Source: an uncultured Flavobacteriaceae bacterium (GTDB lineage: Bacteria > Bacteroidota > Bacteroidia > Flavobacteriales > Flavobacteriaceae). From it: a DNA stretch of 64,000 nucleotides. Below are positions 63,040 to 64,000 of this stretch, piece by piece. Below the pieces are notes generated by a model. It worked only from the letters and a program-made list of their open reading frames with translations. It was not told where the DNA came from and did not search any database. A program made the translations under genes and the position numbers. Position 1 is the first letter of the stretch; every line of letters starts with the position of its first letter. The stretch spans positions 372,001 through 436,000 of the forward strand of contig CANLWN010000005.1 in assembly GCA_947494825.1 (NCBI GenBank), read 5' to 3'.

Positions 63040-64000
63040 ATGCGAAGAACACCACATTTAATCGCCATTGCATTTTTCATCATCTGCTGGGGGTGCAGTG
63101 AAGGGGAATCAGGCGACAAGGAGGCCGAAACGGGAAAAAAGTTGGAACCCTGGGAAACCGGATATCTGGATATCCATCATATCAACACTGGTAATGGGGA
63201 TGCCTCCTTTATGGTCTTTCCCGACGGAACCAGTCTCTTATTTGATGCCGGCATCCTGGATAAGGAGCAGTTTGAAGCAAAGTATGCCCCTCTCAAGGCT
63301 ACCGCGACCATCCCAAATGATTCTCTTTCCGCAGCGGAATGGATCGCAAACTATATAAAGCACTGTTTTCCCTCTGATCACAAGCTCAAAATAGACTACG
63401 CGTTGGTCTCCCATTTCCATAGTGATCATTACGGAAGTCTGGTTGCACTGGCCCAATTCATCCCAATAGGCAAAATCATTGACCGAGGCTACCCCAAATA
63501 CGATTTCCCTATAAACCTTCGCGAATATCTCAAAGAGGACAAGCTGTTTCAAGATTATCTTTCCTTCATTGAAGAGCGCAACATTTCAACGGAAATGTTG
63601 ATTCCGGGCAGCAAGGAACAACTACTGCTGCTCAACAAAAGAAATTCCTTCCCTAATTTCCATGTTCGGAACATAAAGACCAACGCAACTATTTGGACAG
63701 GTGTCGCCAATGACACCCTTAACTATTTTACGGCAGAGGATATGCTTTCCCATTACGATGGAAAGTACAACGAAAATCCTTTGAGCCTGGGCATAAAGAT
63801 AAGCTATGGGTCCTTTGACTATTTCACCGGAGGGGACAACACGGGTTTACAAGGGTACGGACTCCCCTCTTGGTTCGATGTGGAAACCCCTATGGCCAAG
63901 GTCATCGGAAAGTTGGAGGTGACCACCTTGAACCATCATAGCAACCGCGACGCTACCAACGAGTTCTTCATAAAAAACACCAACCCCAAGGTTGTAGTAC
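63040..64000 (+). CDS. Metallo-beta-lactamase-fold lipoprotein (ComEC/Rec2-like hydrolase), partial at the window end
   Basis: The frame opens at ATG 63040 (MRRTPHLIAIAFFIICWGCSEG), a lipoprotein signal with a Cys at WGC, and stays open to base 64000 (320 residues visible). Metallo-beta-lactamase features are LDIHHINTGNGDASFMVFPDGTSLLFDAG, the zinc motif HFHSDH at 125-130, FTGGDN and a later LNHHSNRD. The GNGDA opening is shared with ComEC-type MBL domains. It is probably a surface or periplasmic hydrolase of phosphate esters or similar. The C-terminus lies outside the window. Confidence 0.82.
   Translation, partial: MRRTPHLIAIAFFIICWGCSEGESGDKEAETGKKLEPWETGYLDIHHINTGNGDASFMVFPDGTSLLFDAGILDKEQFEAKYAPLKATATIPNDSLSAAEWIANYIKHCFPSDHKLKIDYALVSHFHSDHYGSLVALAQFIPIGKIIDRGYPKYDFPINLREYLKEDKLFQDYLSFIEERNISTEMLIPGSKEQLLLLNKRNSFPNFHVRNIKTNATIWTGVANDTLNYFTAEDMLSHYDGKYNENPLSLGIKISYGSFDYFTGGDNTGLQGYGLPSWFDVETPMAKVIGKLEVTTLNHHSNRDATNEFFIKNTNPKVVV

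Overview
The window reads as chromosome of a marine-type Flavobacteriaceae bacterium (phylum Bacteroidota). Supporting signs are SusC/SusD and other TonB-dependent receptors, DUF4249 and DUF6095 proteins, an ECF sigma/FecR/TonB-receptor set, and promoters of the Bacteroidota type: TAnnTTTG at -7, with TTG 19-20 bases upstream where a -33 box can be seen. I cannot name the genus. I found no insertion sequence, prophage, CRISPR array or rRNA operon.

Layout. 1-3280: the tail of one gene, a 775-base stretch without a CDS that ends in a strong orphan terminator (possible small RNA), then monomeric NADP isocitrate dehydrogenase. 3514-8521: TonB receptor plus DUF4249 lipoprotein, GntP permease, DUF6095 protein. 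8573-11870: thrS-infC-rpmI-rplT, with infC apparently starting at an AUA codon. 11869-15586: class III cyclase, YjbQ, Cof-type HAD phosphatase, and an exported protein often mislabelled asparagine synthetase B. 16137-20897: an orphan SusC/SusD pair. 21170-28956: dnaB, a tgt-lptG-eamA-accA operon, and a split transketolase. 29010-33030: PorT-like protein, FKBP lipoprotein, an S4/methyltransferase/phosphoribosyltransferase operon, aroK and tRNA-Lys(UUU). 33031-33462: two partial copies of the tRNA-Lys 3' end and several hairpins.

33463-42650: RidA and an Old Yellow Enzyme reductase divergent from an HxlR regulator, with a perfect 14-base palindrome between their promoters; an amidohydrolase; then a purine module on the minus strand (xanthine dehydrogenase xdhA, xdhB, an unknown membrane protein, XdhC and guanine deaminase) that would take guanine to xanthine to urate. 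42981-46035: a MerR-TipAS regulator under a promoter with an unusually long 22-base spacer and a 19-base dyad, an alpha/beta hydrolase, and an exported phosphatidylserine-decarboxylase-like protein. 46227-52916: ECF sigma, FecR and FecA-like receptor, divergent from an HEFGH metallopeptidase lipoprotein, a DUF6438 lipoprotein and an exported intradiol dioxygenase.

52939-62719 is the most coherent system: an AraC regulator followed by nine tightly packed genes for the non-phosphorylative L-fucose pathway. GH29 fucosidase releases L-fucose, FucP imports it, and a mutarotase equilibrates its anomers. Fucose dehydrogenase, fuconolactonase, fuconate dehydratase, 2-keto-3-deoxyfuconate dehydrogenase and an FAH-family hydrolase then yield pyruvate and L-lactate, and an FMN-dependent lactate dehydrogenase turns the lactate into pyruvate. 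The window ends inside a metallo-beta-lactamase-fold lipoprotein gene.
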